A program made the position numbers and the translations under genes. Shown one piece after another: positions 53,006 through 61,263 of a DNA stretch of 64,000 nt. The notes under the pieces are model-generated. The model saw nothing but the letters and a program-made list of their open reading frames with translations. It was not told the origin of the DNA and made no database searches. This DNA is from Paenibacillus sp. FSL H8-0079 (GTDB taxonomy: Bacteria > Bacillota > Bacilli > Paenibacillales > Paenibacillaceae). Position 1 is the stretch's first letter. Each line of letters begins with the position of its first letter. The stretch spans positions 1,984,001 to 2,048,000 of the forward strand of contig NZ_CP150300.1 of NCBI RefSeq assembly GCF_037991315.1, given 5' to 3'.

Positions 53006-54901
53006 ATGAATATTTTTGAACGCGTTGCGGAACATCGGGCAGAGAGTGACCGTTTGACATGGAACGGAACATTTGAAGATTATATTGCGCTGTTGAGAGA
53101 GGACCCGACTCCGGCAATGACGGCTCACGCCAGGGTGTATGAGATGATTGAATCGTTTGGCGTGGAAGAAGTAGGTGGGCATAAGCGGTACAAGTTTTTT
53201 GAGCAGGAGATCTTCGGACTGGATAGATCGATTGAAAAGCTGGTCGAAGAATACTTTCACTCGGCAGCACGCCGTCTGGATGTACGTAAACGGATCTTGC
53301 TCCTGATGGGTCCCGTAAGCGGAGGTAAGTCAACGCTGGTGACGCTGCTGAAGCGGGGGCTTGAGCAATTCTCGCGCACAGAGAAAGGTGCCATATACGC
53401 CATTGATGGATGCCCGATGCATGAGGAACCGCTGCATCTGATTCCACTGGAGCTTCGTCCTGAAGTGGAGAAGGAAATTGGAGTCCGCATTGAGGGTAAC
53501 CTTTGCCCATCCTGCCAGATGAGACTCCGTACCGAATATGGTGGTGATATCAGCAAGGTGCCGGTGGAACGGGTCCTTGTTTCCGAAGATAATCGGGTGG
53601 GGATAGGAACGTTCAGTCCATCTGATCCGAAATCACAGGATATTGCCGACCTGACCGGTAGTATCGACTTTTCCACCATTACGGAGTTTGGTTCCGAGTC
53701 CGATCCACGTGCCTATCGTTTTGATGGAGAGTTGAACAAGGCGAACCGTGGACTGATGGAGTTCCAGGAGATGTTGAAATGTGATGAGAAATTCCTGTGG
53801 AATCTCTTGTCACTCACGCAAGAAGGTAATTTCAAAGCAGGACGCTTCGCCCTAATCAGTGCGGATGAGATGATTGTGGCGCATACGAATGAATCGGAGT
53901 ATAAGTCATTTATCTCCAACAAGAAGAATGAGGCACTGCAATCCCGGATGATTGTCATGCCGATTCCGTACAATCTGAAGGTGTCCGAGGAAGAGAAAAT
54001 CTATGCCAAGCTGATTCAGCAAAGTGACATGAAGCATGTTCATGTTGCACCGCATGCACTGCGGACTGCAGCCATTTTTTCCATACTTACCCGCTTGAAG
54101 GAAACAAAGAAACAGGGCATGGATCTCGTGAAAAAAATGCGGATGTATGATGGTGAAGAAGTGGAAGGATACAAAGAAGCCGATCTGCGCGAGATGCAAA
54201 ATGAGTATCTGGATGAAGGCATGTCTGGCATTGACCCACGGTATGTCATCAACCGGATATCCAGTGCTTTGATCAAGCAAAATCTTCAGTGCATTAACGC
54301 GCTGGACATTCTGCGGGCCATCAAGGACGGTCTGGACCAGCATGCTTCGATTACGAAGGAAGAGCGAGAGCGTTATCTGAACTTTATCGCTCTTGCACGC
54401 AAGGAGTATGATGAACTGGCTAAGAAGGAAGTACAAAAAGCATTTGTGTACTCGTTCGAGGAGTCGGCTAGAACGTTGTTCGAGAATTACCTCGATAACA
54501 TTGAAGCATTCTGCAACTGGTCCAAGATTCGTGATCCGCTCACGGATGAAGAGATGGACCCGGATGAGCGTCTGATGCGTTCCATTGAAGAGCAGATCGG
54601 GATCTCCGAAAATGCGAAGAAAGCGTTCAGGGAAGAGATTCTGATCCGAATCTCGGCATACTCCCGCAAGGAGCGCAAGTTCGAATATAGCAGCCATGAC
54701 CGTCTGCGTGAAGCGATTGAGAAGAAGTTGTTTACTGACCTGAAAGACATTGTCAAGATCACAACTTCAACCAAAACACCGGATGCAACCCAATTGAAAC
54801 GAATGAATGAAGTGATTAAACGGTTAATTGAGGAACATGGATATACCGCAGCCAGTGCGAATGAACTGCTACGTTATGTGGGCAGTCTGCTTAATCGCTA
54901 A
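53006..54901 (+). CDS. prkA: PrkA serine protein kinase / AAA+ protein
   Basis: A 631-residue protein, the same length as Bacillus PrkA. The Walker A motif is LLMGPVSGGKSTLV near residue 100. The middle contains the FSPSDPKSQDIADLTG and RGLMEFQEMLKCDEKFL blocks and a zinc-like CPSCQ motif; the C-terminal region is the PrkA domain once compared with cyclic-AMP-dependent kinases. In Bacillus it is made during sporulation and affects sigma-K. The ATG at 53006 follows GGGAGG; an earlier frame start at 52940 has no good RBS. The usual partners yhbH and spoVR do not follow here. Confidence 0.95.
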   Translation: MNIFERVAEHRAESDRLTWNGTFEDYIALLREDPTPAMTAHARVYEMIESFGVEEVGGHKRYKFFEQEIFGLDRSIEKLVEEYFHSAARRLDVRKRILLLMGPVSGGKSTLVTLLKRGLEQFSRTEKGAIYAIDGCPMHEEPLHLIPLELRPEVEKEIGVRIEGNLCPSCQMRLRTEYGGDISKVPVERVLVSEDNRVGIGTFSPSDPKSQDIADLTGSIDFSTITEFGSESDPRAYRFDGELNKANRGLMEFQEMLKCDEKFLWNLLSLTQEGNFKAGRFALISADEMIVAHTNESEYKSFISNKKNEALQSRMIVMPIPYNLKVSEEEKIYAKLIQQSDMKHVHVAPHALRTAAIFSILTRLKETKKQGMDLVKKMRMYDGEEVEGYKEADLREMQNEYLDEGMSGIDPRYVINRISSALIKQNLQCINALDILRAIKDGLDQHASITKEERERYLNFIALARKEYDELAKKEVQKAFVYSFEESARTLFENYLDNIEAFCNWSKIRDPLTDEEMDPDERLMRSIEEQIGISENAKKAFREEILIRISAYSRKERKFEYSSHDRLREAIEKKLFTDLKDIVKITTSTKTPDATQLKRMNEVIKRLIEEHGYTAASANELLRYVGSLLNR

Positions 54902-54925
54902 TCGGCAAAGAACCATTCCGGATCA

Positions 54926-54978
54926 GGCTCCTGATGCCTGCTGTGAGGCTCCTTCACAGCAGGGTCAGGGCCTTTTTA
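54926..54978 (+). terminator. Terminator after prkA
   Basis: CCTGCTGTGA pairs with TCACAGCAGG and CTGA with TCAG further out; TTTTT follows. Confidence 0.9.
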
Positions 54979-55144
54979 GTTCGATGAGGGTCTTATCAAT
55001 CTAAAAAGCTGACAAATAAGGTTAATTTTAAAGAGAATTAGTTCTAATGGTATATGTATATTTAGGTATTTTAGTCTATAATCGATACATATATTTACAA
55101 TTTAAAGTAATATCGTGTTTATTAAGGAGCTGACTGAACCAGAT

Positions 55145-56152
55145 ATGAGCAGTATTTCCGCAACAAGACAGAAGCAACTTGATTATATGGGATTAACCGC
55201 AGGGGATCTAACTCTGCTTGCCGATCATCGGCCTGTTTTTAAAAAAGTCGTTAATGAAGTGGTCGATCATTTCTACAATCATGTGGGGAATTATCCCGAG
55301 TTGGTAGATCTGATCGCCCGATTCTCTACGATTGATCGTCTAAAAGAAACACAGAAGATGTACTGGTTATCGATGACGGACGGGGTCGTTGACGACGCAT
55401 ATATTGAGCAACGGATTGCGATTGGACTTGTGCATTCCCGGATTGGTCTGTCCGAAGATTATTATCTGGGCACCTACATGGTCTATCTAGATATTGCAAC
55501 GAGCATATTCCAACAGGTTATTCCTGATTCCTGGCATCTTGTCATTCAGGCGCTTAGCAAAATGTTCAATCTGGATTCACAGCTTGTCCTTGAGGCCTAT
55601 GAGAAGAAAGAAAAAGAAAAGTTACACCAGCTTGCCGATGATCAACAACATACATTGCAGGCGATTACACAGATTACGCAAGAGCTTACGGGCATGATTA
55701 GTGAATTAAATGAAAATGCTTCGGCGATCTCGAGTGTAGCGAAAGAAACAGCTGCTTCTCAGGATCAGGCTCAAGTTCTGCTCACTGAATTGACGGGGGA
55801 GATCCATCAGATTGGAAAAATGGGTGAACTCATTCGCGAGATATCGGACCAGAGTCATCTTGTCGGTCTGAATGCAGCGATAGAAGCTGCTCATGCAGGA
55901 GAGTTTGGACGAGGCTTCGAAGTAGTCGCCAGTGAGGTGCGCAAGCTTGCAGCAAGTTCCCGGGATGCCCAGGGTAAAATTCAGTCTAATCTGGAGCAGA
56001 TCATGAAGAAACTGAGCAGTGTGCAGCAGGAGTCGGATCATACGTCCCGCGGTGCACGGAGCCAAGCTTCACGCTCGGCTGAACTCGCTGTATTTGCGAC
56101 AACAATGGAGAAACTGTCTCTGGATTTGAAGAAACTGGAACAGCAGGAATAG
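55145..56152 (+). CDS. Globin-coupled chemotaxis sensor (HemAT-like)
   Basis: A soluble 335-residue heme sensor. Residues about 1-160 form a sensor-globin domain; the proximal heme ligand is His97 in [16 protein letters not shown], aligned with the HemAT histidine. The C-terminal part is a short methyl-accepting signalling domain whose hairpin tip is [20 protein letters not shown]. There are no membrane segments. It is about 100 residues shorter than HemAT of Bacillus, lacking part of the downstream helix. The start is uncertain: the ATG at 55145 lies 16 nt after AAGGAG, and GTG at 55115 has no RBS. It probably reports oxygen to the chemotaxis or a dedicated pathway. Confidence 0.87.
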   Translation: MSSISATRQKQLDYMGLTAGDLTLLADHRPVFKKVVNEVVDHFYNHVGNYPELVDLIARFSTIDRLKETQKMYWLSMTDGVVDDAYIEQRIAIGLVHSRIGLSEDYYLGTYMVYLDIATSIFQQVIPDSWHLVIQALSKMFNLDSQLVLEAYEKKEKEKLHQLADDQQHTLQAITQITQELTGMISELNENASAISSVAKETAASQDQAQVLLTELTGEIHQIGKMGELIREISDQSHLVGLNAAIEAAHAGEFGRGFEVVASEVRKLAASSRDAQGKIQSNLEQIMKKLSSVQQESDHTSRGARSQASRSAELAVFATTMEKLSLDLKKLEQQE

Positions 56153-56281
56153 ACGTTAAAACCATTAGGAAGCTTCCATACCGTTTCAGGCTGTTTTAAG
56201 CTATAATGGGTAGACAAACCTGCCGATGTTATAGAAAATGCAGCCGGAGACAGGGGATTTGAAAGAGGTTGAGGTGATCAG

Positions 56282-57289
56282 ATGGCTTCTATCCATGATG
56301 TGGCCAAGGAAGCGGGAGTATCTGTTGCAACCGTTTCCAAAGTGATAAACGATTATCCCGATGTAAGTGAAAAAACACGCAAAAAAGTCAATATAGCCAT
56401 CGAATTATTGAAATATCAACCCAATGTGGTCGCACGTGGACTTGTAAAACGCCGTTCATGGACGGTGGGCGTACTGTTAACGGTTCCGTTTACGAACCCG
56501 TTTGTGTCAGAGTTGCTGGAAGGGATCAAGACTGCGCTGGAGAACAGTGGATATGATCTTGTCCGGTTGTCTACTCGATTCGATGACCCGACATACTCGT
56601 TCATCAAACATTGCCGCAGTCGTAATGTGGATGGCGTTGTAGTATTCGGGGAAGGCAGAGAAAACGCGAGTATTCAGGAACTGGTGGATGCAGAGATTCC
56701 GACGATGTTTGTTGATACAGACATGTTAGGCAAGCGTGCCGGGTACATTACAACGGATAACGCGAACGGGATCTCGATGAGTGTCAAACATCTGCATGAG
56801 CTTGGGCATCACAAGATTGCCTATATCTCAGGCACGCTTGGACCTGCCGTAGCCAATCTGCGATTGGAAGGATATCGGGAAGGGCTGAAAGAATGTGGCA
56901 TTCCGTATTCTACGGTATACCTGGAGATCTGCGATTATTCATTCGATGGGGGAAGCAAGGCCGCCCGGCGGTTGCTGGCACTTCAGGATCAGCCAACGGG
57001 GATTGTCTGTGCTTCGGATATGTCTGCCTTTGGTGCGATTCATGAAATTGAAAAGCATGGACTGCGTGTACCGGAGGATATCTCGGTTGTTGGATTCGAC
57101 AATACGTATTATGCTGAGGTGTTCAAACCAGGGCTGACCACGGTGAATCAGAACATCTATTCCATTGGCATTAAGTCCATTGAATATCTGATTGCCATGA
57201 TCGAAAATCCGGCGTATTCTCCTCCTGTTGTTACGGAACCCTCCAATCTGGTTATCCGTCAGACGACAGCACCAGTCAATGAATCATAA
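56282..57289 (+). CDS. LacI-family transcriptional regulator next to the xylanase gene
   Basis: A 335-residue regulator. The HTH is ASIHDVAKEAGVSVATVSKV, followed by the hinge LKYQPNVVARGL and the effector domain with VCASDMSAFGAIHE and VVGFDNTYYAEVFKPGLTTV. GAGGTGA lies 6 nt before the ATG. It is a single-gene unit ending in a strong terminator, directly upstream of the xylanase gene on the same strand. That makes the xylanase its likely target, with an operator-like GTAACCGCTTAC between them. The effector is unknown. Confidence 0.93.
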   Translation: MASIHDVAKEAGVSVATVSKVINDYPDVSEKTRKKVNIAIELLKYQPNVVARGLVKRRSWTVGVLLTVPFTNPFVSELLEGIKTALENSGYDLVRLSTRFDDPTYSFIKHCRSRNVDGVVVFGEGRENASIQELVDAEIPTMFVDTDMLGKRAGYITTDNANGISMSVKHLHELGHHKIAYISGTLGPAVANLRLEGYREGLKECGIPYSTVYLEICDYSFDGGSKAARRLLALQDQPTGIVCASDMSAFGAIHEIEKHGLRVPEDISVVGFDNTYYAEVFKPGLTTVNQNIYSIGIKSIEYLIAMIENPAYSPPVVTEPSNLVIRQTTAPVNES

Positions 57290-57302
57290 TTTGGAACAAA
57301 CA

Positions 57303-57332
57303 AGAGCACAGCCATAGGCTGTGCTTTTTTAT
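57303..57332 (+). terminator. Terminator after LacI regulator
   Basis: AGCACAGCC (57305-57313) pairs with GGCTGTGCT (57317-57325), followed by T residues. Confidence 0.93.
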
Positions 57333-57434
57333 CGTATCGTCTTGTTATGATGATAGATAGTTCACTGATTTTCACCGCTGGATAGAGGCTTAACAACAAT
57401 CTAAAGGGATTGTTATTTTCACTTATTATGTGTA

Positions 57435-57464
57435 TTGACAATAAAAGGTATAATAACATAAATT
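57435..57464 (+). promoter_or_regulatory. Candidate xylanase promoter
   Basis: TTGACA (57435-57440), 18-nt spacer, TAAATT (57459-57464). A perfect TATAAT also occurs at 57449-57454 but lies too close to this -35. Confidence 0.55.
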
Positions 57465-57468
57465 TATT

Positions 57469-57482
57469 TGTAACCGCTTACT
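57469..57482 (+). promoter_or_regulatory. cre-like / LacI-type operator at the xylanase promoter
   Basis: TGTAACCGCTTACT matches the catabolite-responsive element TGWAANCGNTNWCA at all but the last fixed position. The core GTAACCGCTTAC is a dyad with central CG. The position just after the -10 suits repression by CcpA or by the adjacent LacI protein. Confidence 0.65.
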
Positions 57483-57496
57483 TAATATCGAAAAAG

Positions 57497-57592
57497 TAAG
57501 TATGAGTGGCAAAAGTCATACTCACTCGTAAAGGTTGGTGACCATGCATCAGGTGTTCCTGATGCCATCCGTGCAACAATGAAGATTGTTGC
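57497..57592 (+). other. Three hairpins in the xylanase 5' leader
   Basis: AGTATGA and TCATACT (about 57498-57520); GCATCAGG and CCTGATGC with a 4-nt loop (57546-57565); GCAACAAT and ATTGTTGC with a 4-nt loop (57573-57592). The last two are perfect 8-bp stems. They lie 110-205 nt before the start codon, inside the predicted transcript. Confidence 0.65.
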
Positions 57593-57702
57593 CAGCGTAA
57601 TGATCAACAGAGTATATCCATGTATGCAGTACATTGTTGTGAAAGGCCCGACGCTTGGCAGAATCATAGTATGTTGACATGAACCTACGAGGAGGAGATG
57701 GA

Positions 57703-60700
57703 ATGGGCGGAAAATGGTTAAGGTTATGCATGGCAGCTGTGATGGTTCTCAGTTTGTTACCTGGTATCGGTACAGAAGGGTCACATGTGAAGGCTGCAGC
57801 AGCTGGTGATACGTTACTGGCTCACTCGTATGAGGATGGTACGACCCAAGGGTGGATGGCGAGAGGCGGAGTAACTGTCGCGGCTACCGGGGATCAGGCA
57901 TATGAAGGGGCATATTCACTTCAGACCACGGGACGAACAGCGGCATGGAATGGCCCTGCATTATCTCTGACAGGTGTAGTAGAGAAAGGTACAGTAGTTG
58001 AGATCTCCGGATATGTGAAGCTGGTCGCAGGTTCCGTACCTGCCAATCTGAAATTTACGGTGGAACGTCGGGATGGCAACCAGCCTGCGCAGTACGATCA
58101 AGTGAATGCAGCTCAGCAAGTAACGGATCAGGAGTGGGTTAAACTGCAAGGGCAATACAGTTTCCAGCAAGGAACGGACCTGTTGTTGTATCTGGAGAGT
58201 GCCGATCCGACCAGTGCATATCTGCTGGATGCGTTCAACGTACGTCTGGTGACACCTGCACCGGAAAATCCGGGCGAGCCTGTTGAACCTGGTGCACAGC
58301 TGTTTACGGCTGATTTTGAAGATGGTAACCTTGGCAATTGGCGTTCACGGGGCAGTGAGCATCTGGAGGTGGTAACCGGCATCGGTCATAACAGCACACA
58401 CAGCCTAAAAACCTCATCTCGGACTGAGACGTTCCACGGACCGCTGATTGAGGTGCTGGATCATCTGCAAAAGGGAAGTACCGTTCATGTGTCGTTCTGG
58501 GCGATGTATGATGAAGGACCTGCGAGTCAGGTTATTAACGGTTCATTGGAAAAGGAATATAACGATGACTCCGCAAACCGTGAATATGCTTCGTTTGCTT
58601 CTACGACGCTGAACAAAGGCGAGTGGAAGAAAATTGAGGCAGACATCGTCGTTCCGGGAGAAAACAGCGGAATAACTGGATTAAGGGTGTATGCCGAGAC
58701 TCCATGGAAGCAGTCAGAGCAGGTTACCCCGGCTGACACCATTCCTTTCTACATTGATGATGTATCAATTACAGCTGCGGAGCAGATTGAAATTGAGGAA
58801 GATATTCCGAATCTGGCAAGTACGCTTGCAACATCCTATGCACTGGGAGCGGCGATTGACTTATCTGCACTGGATGAACAAGATCCACACTCCCAGTTGT
58901 TAACGAAACACTTTAACAGTATTACCGCAGGTAACTTTATGAAGATGGATGCCATGCAACCGCGTGAGGGGCAGTTTGTCTGGTCCGAGGCGGATCGTCT
59001 GGTGAACTTTGCTGAAGCAAACAACATGCAGGTGAGAGGGCATACGTTATTGTGGCACAGTCAGGTGCCAGAATGGTTCTTTACCCATCCGGATGATGTA
59101 TCACAGCCAGCCACGCGAGAACAGTTGCTTCTTCGGATGAAGACGCATATTCAAACGATTATGAATCGTTACCAAGGGCAAGTACACACATGGGATGTCG
59201 TCAATGAAGTCATCTCGGACGGAGGCGGACTGCGTAATGAGGCGAGCGGCTCCAAGTGGAGAGACATTATTGGAGATGTGGACGGTGACGGGGATGACAG
59301 TGATTATATTGAGCTAGCTTTTCGTTATGCGCGTGAGGCCGATCCCGATGCTGTGCTGGTCATCAATGATTACGGGCTGGAGGGTAGTGCTAGCAAGCTG
59401 AATGACATGGTGGAACTTGTTGAGAAGCTGCTAGCCAAAGGAACGCCAATTGATGCCGTTGGTTTTCAGATGCATGTATCCATGTATGGGCCGGACGTGC
59501 AACAGATTCGAGAAGCTTTTAACAGGGTAGCTGCACTTGGAGTGAACATTCAGGTGACGGAACTGGACGTTTCCATCTATTCAGGGTCTTCGGAACAGGA
59601 GAAGGCTGTAACGGAGGAGTTAATGCTAGAGCAGGCTTACCGTTATCGTGAGTTGTTCGACTTGTTCCACGAATTCGATGAACGAGGTGTAATGGATAGT
59701 GTGACCGTGTGGGGACTTGCTGATGATGGCACATGGCTTGATAATCATCCGGTGAAAGGGCGTAAAGATGCACCATTGCTGTTTGATCGAAAATTGAAAG
59801 CGAAACCGGCCTATTGGGCATTGGTGGACGCGTCCGCGCTTCCGGTATATCGCAATGAATGGACAGCGCCTAAGGCTAGTGTTTCTCTCCCGGATCGCAA
59901 AGGGCAGGAAGATATGCTTTGGGGGGCTGTAAGAGGGCTAAATATTCATCATCTGGCAGATGGTACATCCGGGTTTACCGGTGAGGCGAGAGTACTATGG
60001 GATGCCAAAAAGGTGAATTTAAGAGTGGAAGTAAAGGATACCACACGTCGCAAAGGTGATCAGGTTCAGGTTTTACTTGCGGAAGAAACGCAGGGTACGG
60101 TCGCTGCATCTTCTGGAGATATTTTATTTGCTAAGAAGAAAAATCCGCCGCCTGTAAATGGTCAGTATACGTTCAAACGAGAGGGCGGTAAAGGCAAGGA
60201 TAAAAATGTGTACAGCGTACAGGAGACAAAAACGGGTTATGTTGTGTACGCATCACTACCTTTGTCAGCCGCTTTATTAACAGAAGGGCAGGTACTGTCC
60301 CTGGATTTTCGAATTATGGACGAATATGCTGCTGGAAAGACAGCTACGATCGTATGGAACGATATTTCCGATCAGCAGCCGAATATACCTGCCAATCGAG
60401 GCAAATTGAAGCTGGGCTCTGCACTGAAACACGCGAAGGTTACTTATGGCACCCCGGTTATAGATGGTCAGAAGGATCGGGTCTGGAAAAAAGCAACATC
60501 GATCACCACAGATGTATGGGCACTTGGGGATTCAGGGGCAACGGCAACAGCACAGCTGCTATGGGATGAACAGTATGTATATGTACTGGCAGACGTGAAA
60601 GATCCTTTGCGGAGCAAATTAAGCACCAATGCACATGAGCAGGATTCGATCGAGATTTTTATCGACCCGAGCAAAGATCAGACATCATACTACCAGGAGG

Positions 60701-60996
60701 ATGACGCCCAGTACCGGGTTAACTTTGATAATGAGAGTTCTTTTGGAGGAAATGCACGGAAAGAAAGCTTCAAATCAGCCACCCGATTAACAAGTGGGGG
60801 ATATATAGTTGAGGTGGCGATCCCACTGGATAGCGTTCTGGCTGAAGGGAAAAGATGGATTGGATTCGATCTTCAGGTTAATGATGATGGCGCCGGGGAT
60901 GGCAAGCGAAGCAGTGTCTCCATCTGGAGTGATGCATCAGGTAATTCTTATCGAGATACTTCCGGTTTTGGCAGTTTGCTACTGACACGCAAATAG
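57703..60996 (+). CDS. Secreted multidomain GH10 endo-1,4-beta-xylanase
   Basis: A 1097-residue secreted enzyme cutting the xylan backbone. A signal peptide (about residues 1-32) is followed by two CBM22-type modules (about 37-185 and 205-360), the GH10 catalytic domain (about 370-715), and two CBM9-like modules (about 730-905 and 910-1095). The acid/base is Glu502 in WDVVNEVIS and the nucleophile Glu620 in VTELDVSIY. The domain order is that of large Paenibacillus and clostridial xylanases. The ATG at 57703 follows GAGGAGGAG; the ATG at 57679 has no RBS. No SLH domains are present, so it is probably released. It sits behind a LacI-family gene and a cre-like site. Confidence 0.95.
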   Translation: MGGKWLRLCMAAVMVLSLLPGIGTEGSHVKAAAAGDTLLAHSYEDGTTQGWMARGGVTVAATGDQAYEGAYSLQTTGRTAAWNGPALSLTGVVEKGTVVEISGYVKLVAGSVPANLKFTVERRDGNQPAQYDQVNAAQQVTDQEWVKLQGQYSFQQGTDLLLYLESADPTSAYLLDAFNVRLVTPAPENPGEPVEPGAQLFTADFEDGNLGNWRSRGSEHLEVVTGIGHNSTHSLKTSSRTETFHGPLIEVLDHLQKGSTVHVSFWAMYDEGPASQVINGSLEKEYNDDSANREYASFASTTLNKGEWKKIEADIVVPGENSGITGLRVYAETPWKQSEQVTPADTIPFYIDDVSITAAEQIEIEEDIPNLASTLATSYALGAAIDLSALDEQDPHSQLLTKHFNSITAGNFMKMDAMQPREGQFVWSEADRLVNFAEANNMQVRGHTLLWHSQVPEWFFTHPDDVSQPATREQLLLRMKTHIQTIMNRYQGQVHTWDVVNEVISDGGGLRNEASGSKWRDIIGDVDGDGDDSDYIELAFRYAREADPDAVLVINDYGLEGSASKLNDMVELVEKLLAKGTPIDAVGFQMHVSMYGPDVQQIREAFNRVAALGVNIQVTELDVSIYSGSSEQEKAVTEELMLEQAYRYRELFDLFHEFDERGVMDSVTVWGLADDGTWLDNHPVKGRKDAPLLFDRKLKAKPAYWALVDASALPVYRNEWTAPKASVSLPDRKGQEDMLWGAVRGLNIHHLADGTSGFTGEARVLWDAKKVNLRVEVKDTTRRKGDQVQVLLAEETQGTVAASSGDILFAKKKNPPPVNGQYTFKREGGKGKDKNVYSVQETKTGYVVYASLPLSAALLTEGQVLSLDFRIMDEYAAGKTATIVWNDISDQQPNIPANRGKLKLGSALKHAKVTYGTPVIDGQKDRVWKKATSITTDVWALGDSGATATAQLLWDEQYVYVLADVKDPLRSKLSTNAHEQDSIEIFIDPSKDQTSYYQEDDAQYRVNFDNESSFGGNARKESFKSATRLTSGGYIVEVAIPLDSVLAEGKRWIGFDLQVNDDGAGDGKRSSVSIWSDASGNSYRDTSGFGSLLLTRK

Positions 60997-61170
60997 GATA
61001 TTCAGATCTGGATTTGAATGCGAAAATGTCAGCTATTAAACATCCGTATTTCTGGAAAAAAGTGTTGATTTTCAAGGCTAGGACGTTTAGACTATATACA
61101 TTCATATTAAACGGGTTCCGATGTATGACACCGGCTTGAACTAAGTCTGTGTTCACAAGTCAAATGATGC

Positions 61171-61216
61171 GGAGGGAGTGCCTGTCATCCAGACAGTGCA
61201 CTCGCTTCTTTTTTAC
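61171..61216 (+). terminator. Terminator after xylanase
   Basis: GAGTGC-CTGTC pairs with GACAG-TGCACTC, followed by a T-rich stretch (CTTCTTTTTT). Confidence 0.82.
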
Positions 61217-61263
61217 ATTTTTGCATACATATGAGGCATTTCCCGGTTGAAAGGACAGAGTGA

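Noticed and set aside
57340-57700. A small protein gene in the xylanase leader
   Set aside because: The short frames here have no RBS and the region is dominated by hairpins; it reads better as an untranslated leader.
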